From positions 119,998,462 to 120,062,461 of the forward strand of contig NC_035443.2 of assembly GCF_002127325.2 (NCBI RefSeq): 64,000 nucleotides of DNA. The letters are read 5' to 3'. Every line of letters begins with the position of its first letter. Position 1 is the first letter of the stretch. The DNA comes from Helianthus annuus (Eukaryota; Streptophyta; Magnoliopsida; Asterales; Asteraceae). The notes under the pieces were generated by a model that made no database searches, was not told the origin of the DNA, and saw only the letters and a list, made by a program, of their open reading frames with translations. Both the position numbers and the translations under genes were made by a program. Positions 11,791-23,838 of this stretch are shown piece after piece.

Positions 11791-12890
11791 TAACAACATA
11801 CGTGATTTTACCAAGACATTTCACAGCATCACAACAGTTACACTTCAACATTCATACGATCAAACCCTAATTACGTTGTGTCAGTCTAGTATCATTTCAA
11901 TTATCACATCAATCATGTATTCTTAATCACCAGACCAATCGATTAAACAACCATTCAGTGTCATTATCATTATAATCAGAATCAAATCAAAATCACAGAA
12001 CATTATATGGAGAACTAGGGTTTTCAAGAATTCACAAGAATCAAGAATTGATACAATCAACAATCATTTAGGGTTTACAAGTATTACAATAATCCATAAA
12101 CAATTACCTTGAATGATTCTAGAGAGAATGTGGAAGCAAAAGTGATGAATGTCTTGCCAATGATGATAGAGATGATTGCTAGAGAATGTGAAGTGCGTGC
12201 TTTTGATTTTTGTGAGAATGATTAGTGAAAAAGGAATTAGGGTTAAGTATCTCTAAGATTTCACTAATTACCCTCTACCTCCCTAAGTATCATATTTTTC
12301 ACATGCACACCATCTCATAACAATTTCATAGTTTGACCACCAAATTCATATATTTACCAAGTTTTTCACAATTAACAAACAACCATGCACAATCACACAA
12401 TACGATTCATTGCATCAAAACGTATACAATTCCAAAGCAATCAATTGTGCAAGTAAACAACTAAATAATAAATGAACGTGCAATAAATGCTAAATAGGAA
12501 ATCTTGGAAATTCGAGTTGTCACATAATATCTGGCAATGAATCTGATTCCACAAAATCAGAGGAGCCACAATTTGATGAGAGTGATGAAAACTCAGTTCC
12601 TTCAATGGATGACGAGAACTTTCCACCATTGAGGACAGAGAATTTTGAAAGGAAAGTTGGAAAGTCTGAAATCTCAAGTCAGGTTTATTCTGAAAAGGCT
12701 AATTTTGATGTTGAGAAAGCATTTAATGGAAAAGTAAAGAAGATTTTTGGAAAGATGGTTGATGGGAAGGTGAAAGGGGTAAAAGACTTTTACGCTAAAA
12801 AGAAAGCAACTTACTCCCCAACAAAATCTGAATTAAAATCACCCAAGGCTGGTCAGACTTGGGTGGACATTTTCTTTGCTTGAAAAACCT

Positions 12891-13050
12891 GACTATGCCG
12901 GAGATCCCAAGTTTGTAATCGTGGATCAGGAATCGGCATCTTTCATGTTTAATAAGGTTGTTTTGAAAATACTTGAAATTTTTAAAATTTTACAGGTTGA
13001 ATGACTACGCCGGAGCTTCCAGGTTGGTAAGTGCGAAGCAGGAATCGGCA
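12891..13050 (+). repeat. Post-gag stem-loop repeat, two copies (element B)
   Basis: Immediately after the gag stop, two related ~49-base boxes (12891-12939, 13003-13050) begin GACTA(T/C)GCCGGAG and end AGGAATCGGCA. The ends TGCCG/CGGCA can pair. Relatives are in C (18053-18100, one copy) and D (50646-50694 and 50762-50809). Confidence 0.7.
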
Positions 13051-15000
13051 CTTTGATGGGTAAAATGTAGATAATTCATTCCTACAATTGGTATTGATTG
13101 GTTATACCTGTAAGAGGTTATTCTTACAAGTGGTTTAGAGGTTGCTTGATTGCAAACAGTTAATCAAGGACATTAAGTTGTAATTGATTTACTACAGTTG
13201 ATAAAACTGACAAGATGATAAACCATATCCTTGTACTTAAACAAGTGGTAAACTTAAAAGTGGTAAAAACAAACTCATTTTCCGGAAAAATCATTTTGAT
13301 TAAAACAAACTTAAGTGTTTTGAAATCTAAATGAGAAAATGGTTTATGAAAGGGATAGTTCAAATTATTTATGCCTAGTGAATGGCGAATTGAGGCGATT
13401 TGATATCGGTTGTCATGTTTCTGTACAGTTTGTTTTGAATTTTCTTCAAGTGGGTCTAGAACTTAGTTGTTTTTCAAATTTCTTTAATGTGTTTGAATTT
13501 TAGGGGGTGTAGAAAATTTCAGAAAATCCAAAAACATTGGAAAATTTGAAAAAGCCAAAAACATGATAAAATTCAAAAATGAGTTTCGTCGTGAAAAGAG
13601 GAAATGATAGTACATCAGTGAACTGTCACAACATGCTAAAGAATTGGAAAGTTAAAATGTGATAAACAATCTCACTGCGGATATGCCAGTAGGTTTTTAG
13701 ACATTTAGTAGATTGTGACGAGATATAAACCTAAAAATTCAAACTTGCTTATTCTGTGGGGAACAACATCTTGGATATATAGGTAACCCCTGAAATCTTG
13801 TTTGAAAGGTCCCTTATTCTGAGATACTAGGTCTTTATGCTCAGTGATATCTGGGGTATTATCCCGGGACTTCTGCTGTATGGAAGTACTGACCTAGTCC
13901 CCAGATAATGCTTTCCGCAAAATGCTTGACACATAGCATCGCCCTCAGCAAGCTGATGAAACAATAAAATTGATAGTCGCTGCTGTTGTAATTCAAAAGA
14001 TCCTCTAAAGGGGACACACCGAAAAGTCGAAGCCGTCATCTCTCTGCGTATACGGAAGTATCGACCTGAGCTCTCACGGCCCTCGCATCTAACCCCCTTT
14101 ACAGATATCATCTGTGGTATACTCACCTGTAAGACTGAATATTGGGATCTGGATACGGGAGTATATTCAAGTAGTGGGACACACAGATAAGTTCAAGTCA
14201 TTAAAAACATTAACATCGTATCTCGGATCAATTGAACTTTGTGTGAAAATTTAAATGGACCAGTATACTGACAATCTAGGTGAATTGTTTAGAACTTAAA
14301 ATGAAATGAAGCTTAACGGTGTTGATGACTTGTCTCAAAAACTGATATGATCTTCTTACACGAACTCACAAAAATATTGTCTGTAAATATTTCTTTACTG
14401 CATTACATGTTTCTTTATTACAAAATCCAAAAATATTTTCAGTGTGTTTTAACATAAAGTTTCAGAAAATTCAAAAAGATTTTTGACAACTGATATTGAA
14501 AAGCAGATTTTCAAAATTCCGAGTGCTAAACATAATTTAACCTTTCTAGTGGTTCATTAAAATCTGTGTTTGTTTTAAAGGTAAGTCTGAGTTAGTGCAA
14601 GTTTATGATTGAAATATGTATGTGAGAGAAATTTACTTTGAGGTAGAGCTTATGCAGGTCAAGATGAGCCAGGTTATTCGTTTCTGAGATCTGAGCTAGA
14701 TGAGAGCCAGGTTCCAATACCTGAGGACTCTGATTGGAGATAGCCAGGCAATGATCTTGAGACATGAAGAGCCAAGCCGATTGATATTGAGAAGCTGTTA
14801 GATGGAAAGCCAGACAACGATCCTAAAGTTGATGATGCTGATGAACTGAAGAAATGCCAGCATATCGCAAGGGGGAGTCTGAAGACATGCAAGAAAAGAT
14901 TGAGAGAGAGAAGCCCAGAGACAGATCAAGACTGGAGATGTGAAGACATGACATTGTCAAAGACTCGACACTGTGACTCGTCAACATCTGAGGGGGAGTC
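13051..15000 (+). other. Conserved non-coding 3' region of element B, with hairpin
   Basis: No coding potential found. It occupies the place where an autonomous Copia element would have pol. Most of it aligns with the same regions of A, C and D. It contains a purine tract 'taggggg' (about 13501), a hairpin (arms 13856-13870 and 13897-13909), a block ending near 14290, a PPT-like aaggggga (about 14870), and the terminal purine tract GAGGGGGAGTC abutting the 3' LTR. Confidence 0.8.
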
Positions 15001-15511
15001 TGTTAGTGCACTACATCTGTCGACTTCGTCTTGTATCGAGTCTTAGTTTTAGATTGTTAGATCAGGGCATGTTTTATGAGAAAATAGGATAGCATATAGG
15101 TTTAACCTGGTAGGTCCGCTTATGTGTCACTAGGAGGTCCGCTTATGTGTCAGGTCCGCTTATGTGTCACTAGGAGGTCCGCTTATGTGTCACTAGGAGG
15201 TCCGCTTATGTGTCAGGTCCGCTTATGTGTCAGGTCCGCTTATGTGTCAGGTCCGCTTATGTGTCCATGTACCTTGGAGGGAACCTCAACACCTATAAAT
15301 AGGTGCACATAAGTGAACTACAGGAAGAGATCTTGTAACTCGTACCAAAGTGCTGCCGGATCGAGATTTGGATGTAAATTGTTATAAATCAATACAGAAA
15401 GGTGTTTAAAGAGATTTGCAAGCTGATTCTACGTTGATTACTTGTTTTTCGCACCTGTAATTGACGAAAACTCCTCTAAACGACTCGTTCGGGTTGAAAC
15501 TCGATCCTACA
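15001..15511 (+). repeat. 3' LTR of element B
   Basis: 511 bp. It matches the 5' LTR except for about ten substitutions and eight instead of five copies of GGTCCGCTTATGTGTC (about 15113-15264) upstream of the TATA box (about 15292-15301). It is followed by the ACATG duplication. Confidence 0.93.
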
Positions 15512-15735
15512 ACATGGTAGATCAATTGCCAGATAACATTGACGTAACCTATTCCAAATCTGATGATTCTAGTGATTCAGAGGTGGTAGGTAAGGTCGTT
15601 GAAAGTGTGTTAAAAGAAGAGTCAGTTGATACAGGTAATTCTAAATCACAGGATGAAAATGAAGGTAATTTTCATGATGAATATCTGAAAAACACAAAAT
15701 CCAAGAAAAATTTGAATGATGATTCAAAAGGATTG
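15512..15735 (+). pseudogene. gag of element A, part 2
   Basis: A short piece of A's gag between insertions B and C. It encodes the family block LPDNIDVTYSKSDDS followed by an acidic Ser/Asp-rich stretch, matching the equivalent block in B, C and D. It begins with B's ACATG duplication and ends with C's GATTG duplication (15731-15735). Confidence 0.88.
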
Positions 15736-16179
15736 TGTAGGATCGTTCTGCGACCCGAACGAGTCGTTCAGAGGTAATTCTATCAAATACAGGTGCGGAA
15801 AACAAGTATTTGACTCAGGAACAACTTGAATATCACTTTAAACTCCTTTTCTATTGATATAAAACAGATTACAGGCTAATCTCGATCCGGCAGCACCTCG
15901 GTACAAGTTTCGGCAAATCCTTACAAATGATCCGCTTTTAGGCTATTTATAGAATTCTAGGTCCGCTCCAATGGACAATGTTCGAATGAGCGAACCTACA
16001 TTGGACGAATAAGCGGACCTGTCCTATGACAGAAAAGCGGACCTAACCATGACCCTATAAGCGAACCTTACTCTAAAAACCTATACAATTCTCAGTTTTC
16101 TCGTACTACGTGCCCTGATCTAACATTCTAATACTATGACTCGATCCAAAACGAAGTCAACAGATGAAATGTACCAACA
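15736..16179 (-). repeat. 3' LTR of element C
   Basis: Partner of 22451-22894. Next to it on the inside is the terminal purine tract (minus-strand GAGGGGGAGTC). Confidence 0.94.
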
Positions 16180-18107
16180 GACTCCCCCTCAGATGTTGAC
16201 GGAGTGCCATCGAACGGAGTGTCATCGAGTCATATCACACTGTCTTCAAATCTTCTGTCTTGATCAGCCACTGGGCTTTTCTCTCTATCTTCATCTCTTT
16301 CTCTTTTCATCAACAGACTCCCCTTCACAAAACTCTGACATCTTTTGAGTGTATTAAGTCCAACTTGTACTCCCCCTCAAATGTACATATTCTCCTCAGA
16401 TGTTAACATTTCCTGCATACACTCTACCACAAACATAAGATATATGACAAACATTAAAGCATAAAATAAACATGCACCAACTCAGACTCCCTCTCATATG
16501 CACCAACACATGACTACTCTGAATTCTTAAATCTCTATGATGAACCACTTGAAAAGGTTGGATTATGAAAACATTTAGTTTCACACACACACTCCCCCTC
16601 AAATTTTGCTCATCATGTTTAGCACTTTGAATTTTGAAAATCAGTTTTTCAACACCAGTTGTCAAAAATCTTTTTGTGTTTTCAAAAATTTATGCTAAAA
16701 CACATCAAAAATCTTTTTGGATTTTTCTGAAAGAAAATGAAAATGCAGAAATAAACTATTTACAGACAATATTTTTGTGAGCTTGTGCAAGAGGATCATA
16801 TCAGTTTTGAGACATATCACTAACACCGTTAAGCTTTAAACATTCTCAGTTCTAAACAATTTACCTAGATTGTCAGTATGTTTGTCCACTTAAATTTTCA
16901 CACAGACTTCAATTGATTCGAGATACGATATTAATGTTTTAGAGACTTAAACTTAATTGTGTATCACTCCACTCGAATATACTCCTGTATCCAGATCCCA
17001 AATATTCAGTCTTACAGGTGAGTATACCACAGATGATATCTGTAAAGGGGTAGATGCGAAACCGTGAGAGCTCAGGTCAGAACTTCCGTTCAGTAGAGAG
17101 ATGACGGCTTCGACTTTTGGTGGGTCCCCTTTAGAGGATCTTTTATTACAACAGCAAAGATTATCAATTTTATTGTTTAATCAGATTGCTGAGGGCGAGC
17201 TTGTATTTCAAAGCTTTTGCAGAAAGTATTATCCAGGGACTAGGTCAGTACTTCCATACAGCAGAAGTCCCGGGATAATATCCCAGATATCACTGAGTAT
17301 AAAGACCTAGTATCTCAGAATACGGGACCTTTCAAACAAGATTTCGGGGGTTACCCATATATTCAAGAATAGTTACCCACGAATCAAGCAAGTTTGATTT
17401 AGGTTTATATCTCGTTTCAATTTACTAAATGTGCGAAAATCTACTGACACATCCGCAGTAAGATCGTTTATCACATTTTGACTTTCCAATTCTTTAGCAT
17501 GTTGTGATAGTCCACTGATGTACTATCATTTCCTCTTTTTCGCAACAAAACTCATTTTGATTTTATCATGTTTTTGGTTTTTTTCAAATTTTCTAATGTT
17601 TTTGGATTTTCTGAAATTTTCTTACTCCCCCTAAAATGCAAACACATTAACGAAAATATGAAAACAAACTGTACAGAAACATGACAACCGATATCAAATC
17701 ACCTCAATTCGCCATTCACTAGGCATAAACAATCAGAACTTCCCCTATCAATAAACTATTTTCCCATTTAGATTTCAAAACACTTAAGTTTGTTTTAATC
17801 AAAATGGTTTTTCCGGAAAATAAGTTTGATTGATTTTACCACTTGTAGATTTATCAAACAAATTTTTGGGGATGTGGTTCATCATCTTGTCTTCCAACCA
17901 AAAGTAGGAAAATACAAGTACAACTTAATGTCCTTGATTTACCATGTGCAGTTCAGAAACCTCTGTACCACTTGTAAGAAATACACAAACAAACATAAAC
18001 AAACCTCTTTACCGTTTGTATGATTGACGTTACCGAATAAAGTTCAAGAAAGATGCCGATTCATGCTCCACGCTTACCAACCTGGGAGCTCCGGCAAGTC
18101 CTGAGAC
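16180..18107 (-). other. Conserved non-coding 3' region of element C, with hairpin
   Basis: Non-coding on both strands. It holds the family hairpin (arms 17226-17240 and 17267-17281, about 13 of 15 paired), several purine-tract-like boxes (as ACTCCCCCT near 16180, 16368, 16592 and 17625) and one post-gag stem-loop box (18053-18100) just beyond the gag stop. Confidence 0.8.
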
Positions 18108-21100
18108 TTACTGTTCATAATATGTACCATCCCAGTCACAAACCAGGGATGGTTCAACCTTTTCCTTCTTTGTTTTCTTCTCATAAAATTCCTTAACCCC
18201 TGTGACTTTTCGGTCTACCATCTTACCAAAGATGTGTTTAACCTTGGGGTTAAAGACCTTGTTAGCATCAAACTCCTGTTCATCATGATAAAATTGATTA
18301 GAAATTTCAACTTTACCAATCTTCTTTTTGTAATTCTCAGCCCGAAGTAATGGAAACTCCTCATCATTCACTATCGGAACTGGGTTTTCATTGTTGTTAA
18401 CAGCTTCACATTTTTGAAAAACTTGTGGCTCAACTGACTTTGTGGAATCAGTTTCATCGCCTGAAGATAGCTCCTCTGATTTCGACCTATCAGAATCATC
18501 GCTAGAGCTTTCACCAACACTCTTAACAACCCATTTCTGGTTGTCAAATTTTGCTCTTTTCTTGTAAAACTTGTTCGAACTCTCACCAATTTCAAAAATA
18601 GAATCTTTAAACAGTTTTGTTCTATCAAGTGGTGATTCGAATGCAAACACTTTCTCTTTGATTTTACGAAATACTCCCTGTTTTGATTGTTTCCCATTCG
18701 AACAATCTTTTGTAATATGTCCCACACTTTTGCATCGAAAACAGGTTCTTGTATCTCGCTTCTGTTCGTCTTGCTTCTTCGCAAGGAACTCTTTATTTGA
18801 TTCTCTCCAGAAACTTGTCTTTTCTTCTTCATCAGTTGATGTACCTGAAACAAATGACATTTTGGATTTAAAATCACGAACATATTTTTCATTTTTCTGT
18901 TTTTCTGTAGGAGTAAAACCAAGACCTTTCTTTTTGAAATTACCGTTATGGTTTGATTTCTTTTGGAAACCAGAACCAAAACCGTAATCCTTTTTCTTGT
19001 TTAATCTTTGTTGAACTCTTGAAGTGTAAGGTTTAGGTTTATCAATAAGACATAAGCCTTTTATTTCAGAAATATTGATTTCTGTGAGTATGAAAACCTT
19101 TTTAATCAGTTCAGTTTTAACACCTCTTATTGGAAACTCTTCATCAGAATATAATTTGTCAGAATCATTCAAAGTGTATGCCACTTTAAACAATCCATCA
19201 TCCAAATTAGATTTGACAATAAAAACTTTCTATCATAAACCAATTTGCCCTGTTTTTCTGTTTGACTCTGTGTGCATGACCAGACTTTGACTCTTCCACA
19301 TCATCACTCTCTAACACATGATCCACGACTTTCTTCATTAATTGAGACTGTTGATCAGTGTCAGATGACGTAAACACAACATCAATACTTTCTGGAAGAT
19401 TGACCGACGACTCTGACTCCCACTGTAAATTTATGGCCTTTTTGACTCTTTCATCGTTTAGATATCTAGGCAAATATCCATTTTCCAGCGGGGGTGGACA
19501 CTTGTTATAACTGACACCTTGCTTCTTACCAGATGGCGTCTTTTCAGTGTCTTTTTTCTTGTCATTCTTCTTCTTGTCAGCATTCTTTTCATCAGCACCT
19601 ATTCCAGCTACTTTCTCTTCAGTTACATCATTATCTTCCCATACCTTCATGCTCTCAACTGTCGGATAAATCCTGTCAATCACATAGGAAGTACATGAGT
19701 AACTTTTTAACAAACGATTCACTCTCTCTGTTTCAATTCTTTGCAACTCAAGTTTCTGTTCTAAAGCAGCACATTTTTCAATGTAGTTGTTTACAACTTT
19801 CTGTTTTGTCATGAATGCTCCCTGAAGTGTCTTCATAGCAACAGCTTGCTCTTCACTAGTTTGATTGTACTGATTCATTGTCTTGTTCAGCACATCATAC
19901 GACTCCTTCAGACTATTTAAGTTGTAAATCAAAGTGCTATTCTGCTTCTTCACATCTTCACAATTTTCACACTTTACAGGAACTTCTTTTGCATCAACTT
20001 TTTCTTCAACCTTAAACTTAGGCACTTCTGTCACCTTTTGCCTTCTCACCACCGGCACATCTTCATCATCACTACTCACCGGCGTCTTGATCTTCTTTTT
20101 CTTCTTGACTTTTTCGTCTTCGCTATCACTCTCAGCAACCAACTTCATATCTTCTCTGTATTTCCTCGCCCAATATTCCGTATCATCATCACTATCATCT
20201 ACAACCTTTGCTGTAAAAGCAGTGTAAGCTGTAGTTTGATCAGGAATATAATCATCCCAAGTAAAATTTGCCCAGCTAAAACCCTCTGGTAATCTCTCAT
20301 CATCTTGATCAATTATCAAAGCACTACCATCCCTTCTTTTTCCACAATCATAACTACTCACACAAGCCCTCTTTCCAGTGTCTTCAATTACATCTCTTCC
20401 ATGTGCAGTTTGAGCTTGATGTTTTTGTTGTTGTGATGATTGTTGACCAACTTGGTGGTAGATGGCTTTCCGATAGTAATCATTATTGTTGTTGAATGGA
20501 TTTTGAGCTCCACTTGTTTCTCGGTTAGTGCACTCTCTCTTGAAGTGTCCTTTTTCCCTGCACCGAAAACAAGTGACTTTAGATTTGTCAAAACCTAAAG
20601 TAGAAACATTCGCATCACGAAGATCATCTCTCCCCGTGATTTGTTTGAACTTCTCAGCTCTCCGTAAAACACTAGCCAGACACCATTTTATGTCCATCAG
20701 TTCCATCTCTTCAGCATCAATCTGGTCATAGTCTTCCTTAGTTAACATCGGATTGCCGATACGACCTGCAACAAAACAAGTATAAGATTCCAAAACCATT
20801 CCTAATAATGGCATTTGATTTTTAGCAACTTCCTCAGAATAATCTTGATCATTTTCAAGATTTAATACAATGTTGCACTGTAATTTTCTCCCGTTTTTAG
20901 TTGCAGAAATGTTTGGATCATATGATGAAAATGACGTAAAGCTGGTTTTGCTGTTGGACCCCGATGATGGACTTCCAGATGAGTTCTTGGCGCTGTAGGC
21001 AGTCTCAACCTTTGGAGATAAATTTGAAGACTTCTTCTCATTCACCCCTGCCTTATAATACAGCCCGATGTCCTGTTCACCATCGAAATCTTTCATTCTG

Positions 21101-21807
21101 ATCACTTTTCTTTGTTCCATTTCCTGAGCCTGTATTTTCTCAATGAACTTACTAAGCGTCAGATTACTGAAACCTTTCTTGTTTCTGAGCATCATCAAAT
21201 ATGTACCCCACGTCTCATAAGGCAATGCATCAGCAAGCTTCTTAATAAGCTCATCAGTACTCTTCTCTATACTTAACCTTTTCATATTTGCAAGCAGATT
21301 ACAATAGGGTTCAATAATCTCTCTCGTACTCTCATTCTTCAACCCTCGGAATAAATCGAACTCTTTCTTCAGAAGTGACTTTTTACTCTTGACCATCTCC
21401 TCACTTCCTCTAAACTTCGATCGCAAAGCTTTCCAGATCGAATAAGAAGTTCCATTATGCTGTAGAAGAACCATGATATCTTCCTTCACTGCCTGTTGAA
21501 GAAGACTAAGCATCATTTTCTCATCTTTGTACTTCTTCCTAGCATCAGCAGTAAGTTCTTTTATCGGAACGGGTTCTTCGTCCTCGTTCAATGGTCGAAC
21601 ATACTTAGTTTCTACGCATTCCCAAGCGTCAAGATAATTCGCTTGCACCCAATTCTCGAACCTACCTTCCCAATTTTTGTATTCCTCAATGTTCATCAGT
21701 CTAGGTGGTTTTTGCATCATGCTCGTTTTGTTCTCGAGCATCGTGTTTTGCGCCAAAGTGATCGGGGTAACCGGTGTAGCGAACGCGTTGAAGAATTCCT
21801 CGTCCAT
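18108..21807 (-). pseudogene. gag of element C (one net frameshift)
   Basis: About 1230 codons of UBN2-type Gag. I place the start at 21807 (MDEEFFNAFA), the methionine matching B and D, rather than the in-frame ATG 24 codons upstream. Domains: helical capsid-like (about 25-230), LTKEDYDQID signature, knuckle CFRCREKGHFKREC (413-426; nt 20530-20571), Lys/Glu-rich coiled coil, LPESIDVVF block. The frame is lost near 19207-19310 through small indels and resumes in the frame ending at 18108, which carries the second knuckle CFRCKSVGHITKDC (18703-18744). No nonsense codon was seen apart from that shift. Function inferred: RNA packaging in retrotransposon particles. Confidence 0.92.
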
Positions 21808-21889
21808 TTTCGAATTTTTGAAAATATTACAAACAGCTTTAAAAGCGAACCAATTTACTAACAATGAACACAAAAGCAAATCCTCTGTT

Positions 21890-22240
21890 TGACAAAAGAG
21901 CGGACCAGAGTATTCTATACGAGTGGATCAATCAGTGTACAAACGAGCGAACTAGATTGTATGTTGTCTGTTGAAGCGGACCAGCAATGTACAAACGAGC
22001 GAACCATACGTTCAAATGGTCACAAAAGCGAACCAGCAGAAACTATAAGCGGACCTGTATGACAGTGTCACTTCGAGCGGACCAGACAAGAAATCTTGAG
22101 CGGACCTCCTGAAATTTGTAACAAAGAGCGGACCAGACTGAAACTTTCGAGCGAACCTGGTTGAAACTGTTACTATGAGCGGACCTAAAGTGTTCACAGA
22201 AGCGGACCTAATACCAAACCACAAAAGCGAACCACTTTCG
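21890..22240 (-). repeat. Leader motif array of element C (AGCGGACC on plus strand)
   Basis: About 14 same-direction copies of AGCG(G/A)ACC (sense strand GGTCCGCT or GGTTCGCT), spaced about 20-30 bases, between the gag start and the primer site. The same motif recurs in C's LTR upstream of its TATA box. Confidence 0.85.
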
Positions 22241-22371
22241 AACATCCATTTGACCCATTTTTCCTTTGAATTTTTACACCAAACTTTCAAGGGTTTGTCT
22301 CTGTACTATCGTGCACAATCCCTGAGATTTTGAGCTAATTCTGACCGTTGAAAGTGTTTGAAACAGAAAAA

Positions 22372-22448
22372 GAAGGTGTAGAAGACAGAAATTTTGAAGA
22401 ATCTCAGCTATTCTCTGTAGAACTCCTCCTCCTGAAGCTCTGATACCA
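22372..22448 (-). other. Primer-binding site and leader box of element C
   Basis: Minus-strand TGGTATCAGAGC (22437-22448; initiator tRNA-Met), two bases from the LTR. The conserved leader box CTTCTACACCTTC lies at 22372-22384. Confidence 0.92.
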
Positions 22449-22450
22449 AT

Positions 22451-22894
22451 TGTAGGATCGTTCTGCGACCCGAACGAGTCGTTCAGAGGTAATTCTATCA
22501 AATACAGGTGCGGAAAACAAGTATTTGACTCAGGAACAGCTTGAATATCACTTTAAACTCCTTTTCTATTGATATATAACAGATTACAGGCTAATCTCGA
22601 TCCGGCAGCACCTCGGTACGAGTTTCGGCAAATCCTTACAAATGATCCGCTTTTAGGCTATTTATAGAGTTCTAGGTCCGCTCCAATGGACAATGTTCGA
22701 ATGAGCGAACCTACATTGGACGAATAAGCGGACCTGTCCTATGACAGAAAAGCGGACCTAACCATGACCCTATAAGCGAACCTTACTCTAAAAACCTATA
22801 CAATTCTCAGTTTTCTCGTACTACGTGCCCTGATCTAACATTCTAATACTATGACTCGATCCAAAACGAAGTCAACAGATGAAATGCACCAACA
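22451..22894 (-). repeat. 5' LTR of element C
   Basis: 444 bp, minus-strand TGTTGGTGCATTTC...CCTACA. TATA box (minus TATAAATA, 22659-22666), with copies of GGTCCGCTT and GGTTCGCTC upstream of it. Confidence 0.94.
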
Positions 22895-23838
22895 GATTGG
22901 TTTATACCATGATTGGATCAGACAAATTATTCTTAGATGTTGTATTCCCAATTCAGAATGTGATTTCAGAAAAGATTGACAAAGTTTTCAAAATGGTTGA
23001 AATTGAAAAAACTAAGATTTCAAAGTTTGCTGGAAAAGGTCACAAAAGTTTTTATAACAAACCGGGTTTCAAGAAGAAAAACATGAAGGCTGGGTTGGGT
23101 TATAAGAAGAAACAAAGTTGGAAAAGAAATGAAGTTCCAAGTTCTCAAACAAAGATGAATTTTGTTCATGGAATAACGTCAGAAGAAGAGAAATAACTAA
23201 AATTTAGACGACAGTCTAATGACGAGTTCTTAGCTCAAAAGAAAAAGCAACAACCACAGGTCAAAGATGTGTCCAAAAGAACATGTTTCAAATGTGATCA
23301 AATTGGACATCTTGCACGCAAATGTCCAAATCTGAAACCTGTTGATGTTGAGATAAAAAAGAAGTCTGATGATGTTCAAAAACAGAAATCTGAGGATGTG
23401 AAACAAAGGTCAACCAGATTTGATTCAAAACAAACTTGGAGGTACAACACAAACAAGTTTGCTTCGAATCAAAATTGGAAATCAAACCCGAACAGGTTCG
23501 ATTCAAGACAGACCTGGAATTCTCACACACCCAGATTAAGAACAACACAAAGTTGGAAAACATCAGTTGATATGACAAAATCCCAATAGTTTTGGAAACC
23601 AATTATTGTTGTTCAAAATCAAAATGTTCAAAAAGACTCACATTTTTACAAAAGAGGTACTCCAAAAGGACAGACATGGAGTGTTAAGAAACAGATGACT
23701 TCTGTAAAAGAAGAAAATGTTGAAGTGAAAATTGATAAAGTCATTGTGAATGATGACAAAGAGTTTCCAGCATTGAATGAAAATTATTGTGTTGAAATGC
23801 CTAAGGTCAAACAGACCTGGGCTAAATTGTTCAAGTAA
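22895..23838 (+). pseudogene. gag of element A, part 3 (C-terminal)
   Basis: Resumes after C with the conserved 'GSDKLFLDVVFPI' block, a Lys-rich basic stretch, the second zinc knuckle CFKCDQIGHLARKC (23284-23325), repeated Trp/Asn/Arg-rich units (TWR/NWKS/TWNS), and a tail 'VKQTWAKLFK' that matches the usual end of this Gag. In-frame stops TAA at 23194 and TAG at 23587 interrupt it. The natural stop is TAA at 23836. Confidence 0.85.

Larger units (their letters stand above)
9944..12524 (-). mobile_element. Solo LTR G (gypsy-type) inside B's gag
   Basis: On the minus strand it begins TGTGACAACTCGAA and ends GGGGGTGTGACA, a form typical of plant Ty3/gypsy LTRs. There is no primer site, purine tract or coding region, so it is a solo LTR, presumably left by LTR-LTR recombination. 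Flanks are TAAAA (9939-9943) and TAATA (12525-12529), a 5-bp duplication with one mismatch. B's gag resumes in the same frame. It holds two repeat arrays, listed separately. Confidence 0.75.
6626..12883 (+). pseudogene. gag of element B (two stops, split by solo LTR G)
   Basis: Long UBN2-type Gag of about 1223 codons once the 2586-bp insertion (G plus one duplication) is set aside. The start MDSEFYNAFA lies just after the leader array. Order: helical capsid-like domain (about residues 25-230), Ser/Gln-rich linker, LTKEDYDQID signature, zinc knuckle CFRCREKGHFKREC (411-424; nt 7856-7897), acidic and coiled-coil centre, LPDNIDVTF block, basic region, second knuckle CFRCNEAGHIAWNC (1027-1040; nt 9704-9745) and a tail ending TWVDIFFA. 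Damage: TAA at 7286 and TAG at 9767, both where relatives have Gln (C-to-T), plus the insertion of G. No frameshift was seen. Confidence 0.92.
5457..15511 (+). mobile_element. Element B: gag-only Copia-like retrotransposon inserted in A's gag
   Basis: Full LTR element with ACATG duplication, initiator-Met primer site, repeated leader, gag (6626-12883), about 2 kb of conserved non-coding 3' sequence and a purine tract. Removing solo LTR G and its duplication leaves about 7.5 kb. No pol domain is visible. The LTRs differ by about ten substitutions, plus three extra motif copies in the 3' LTR. Confidence 0.93.
15736..22894 (-). mobile_element. Element C: gag-only Copia-like retrotransposon, minus strand, in A's gag
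   Basis: Bounded by GATTG duplications (15731-15735 and 22895-22899). The 444-bp LTRs differ at about five positions. Initiator-Met primer site, motif leader, gag with one net frameshift, and the conserved 3' non-coding region all lie on the minus strand. No pol is visible. It is one of the two least decayed members in the window. Confidence 0.94.

Noticed and set aside
13051..15000. A decayed pol gene between gag and 3' LTR of B
   Set aside because: I found no reverse transcriptase, integrase or RNase H motifs in any frame, and the region is conserved as non-coding DNA in A, C and D.
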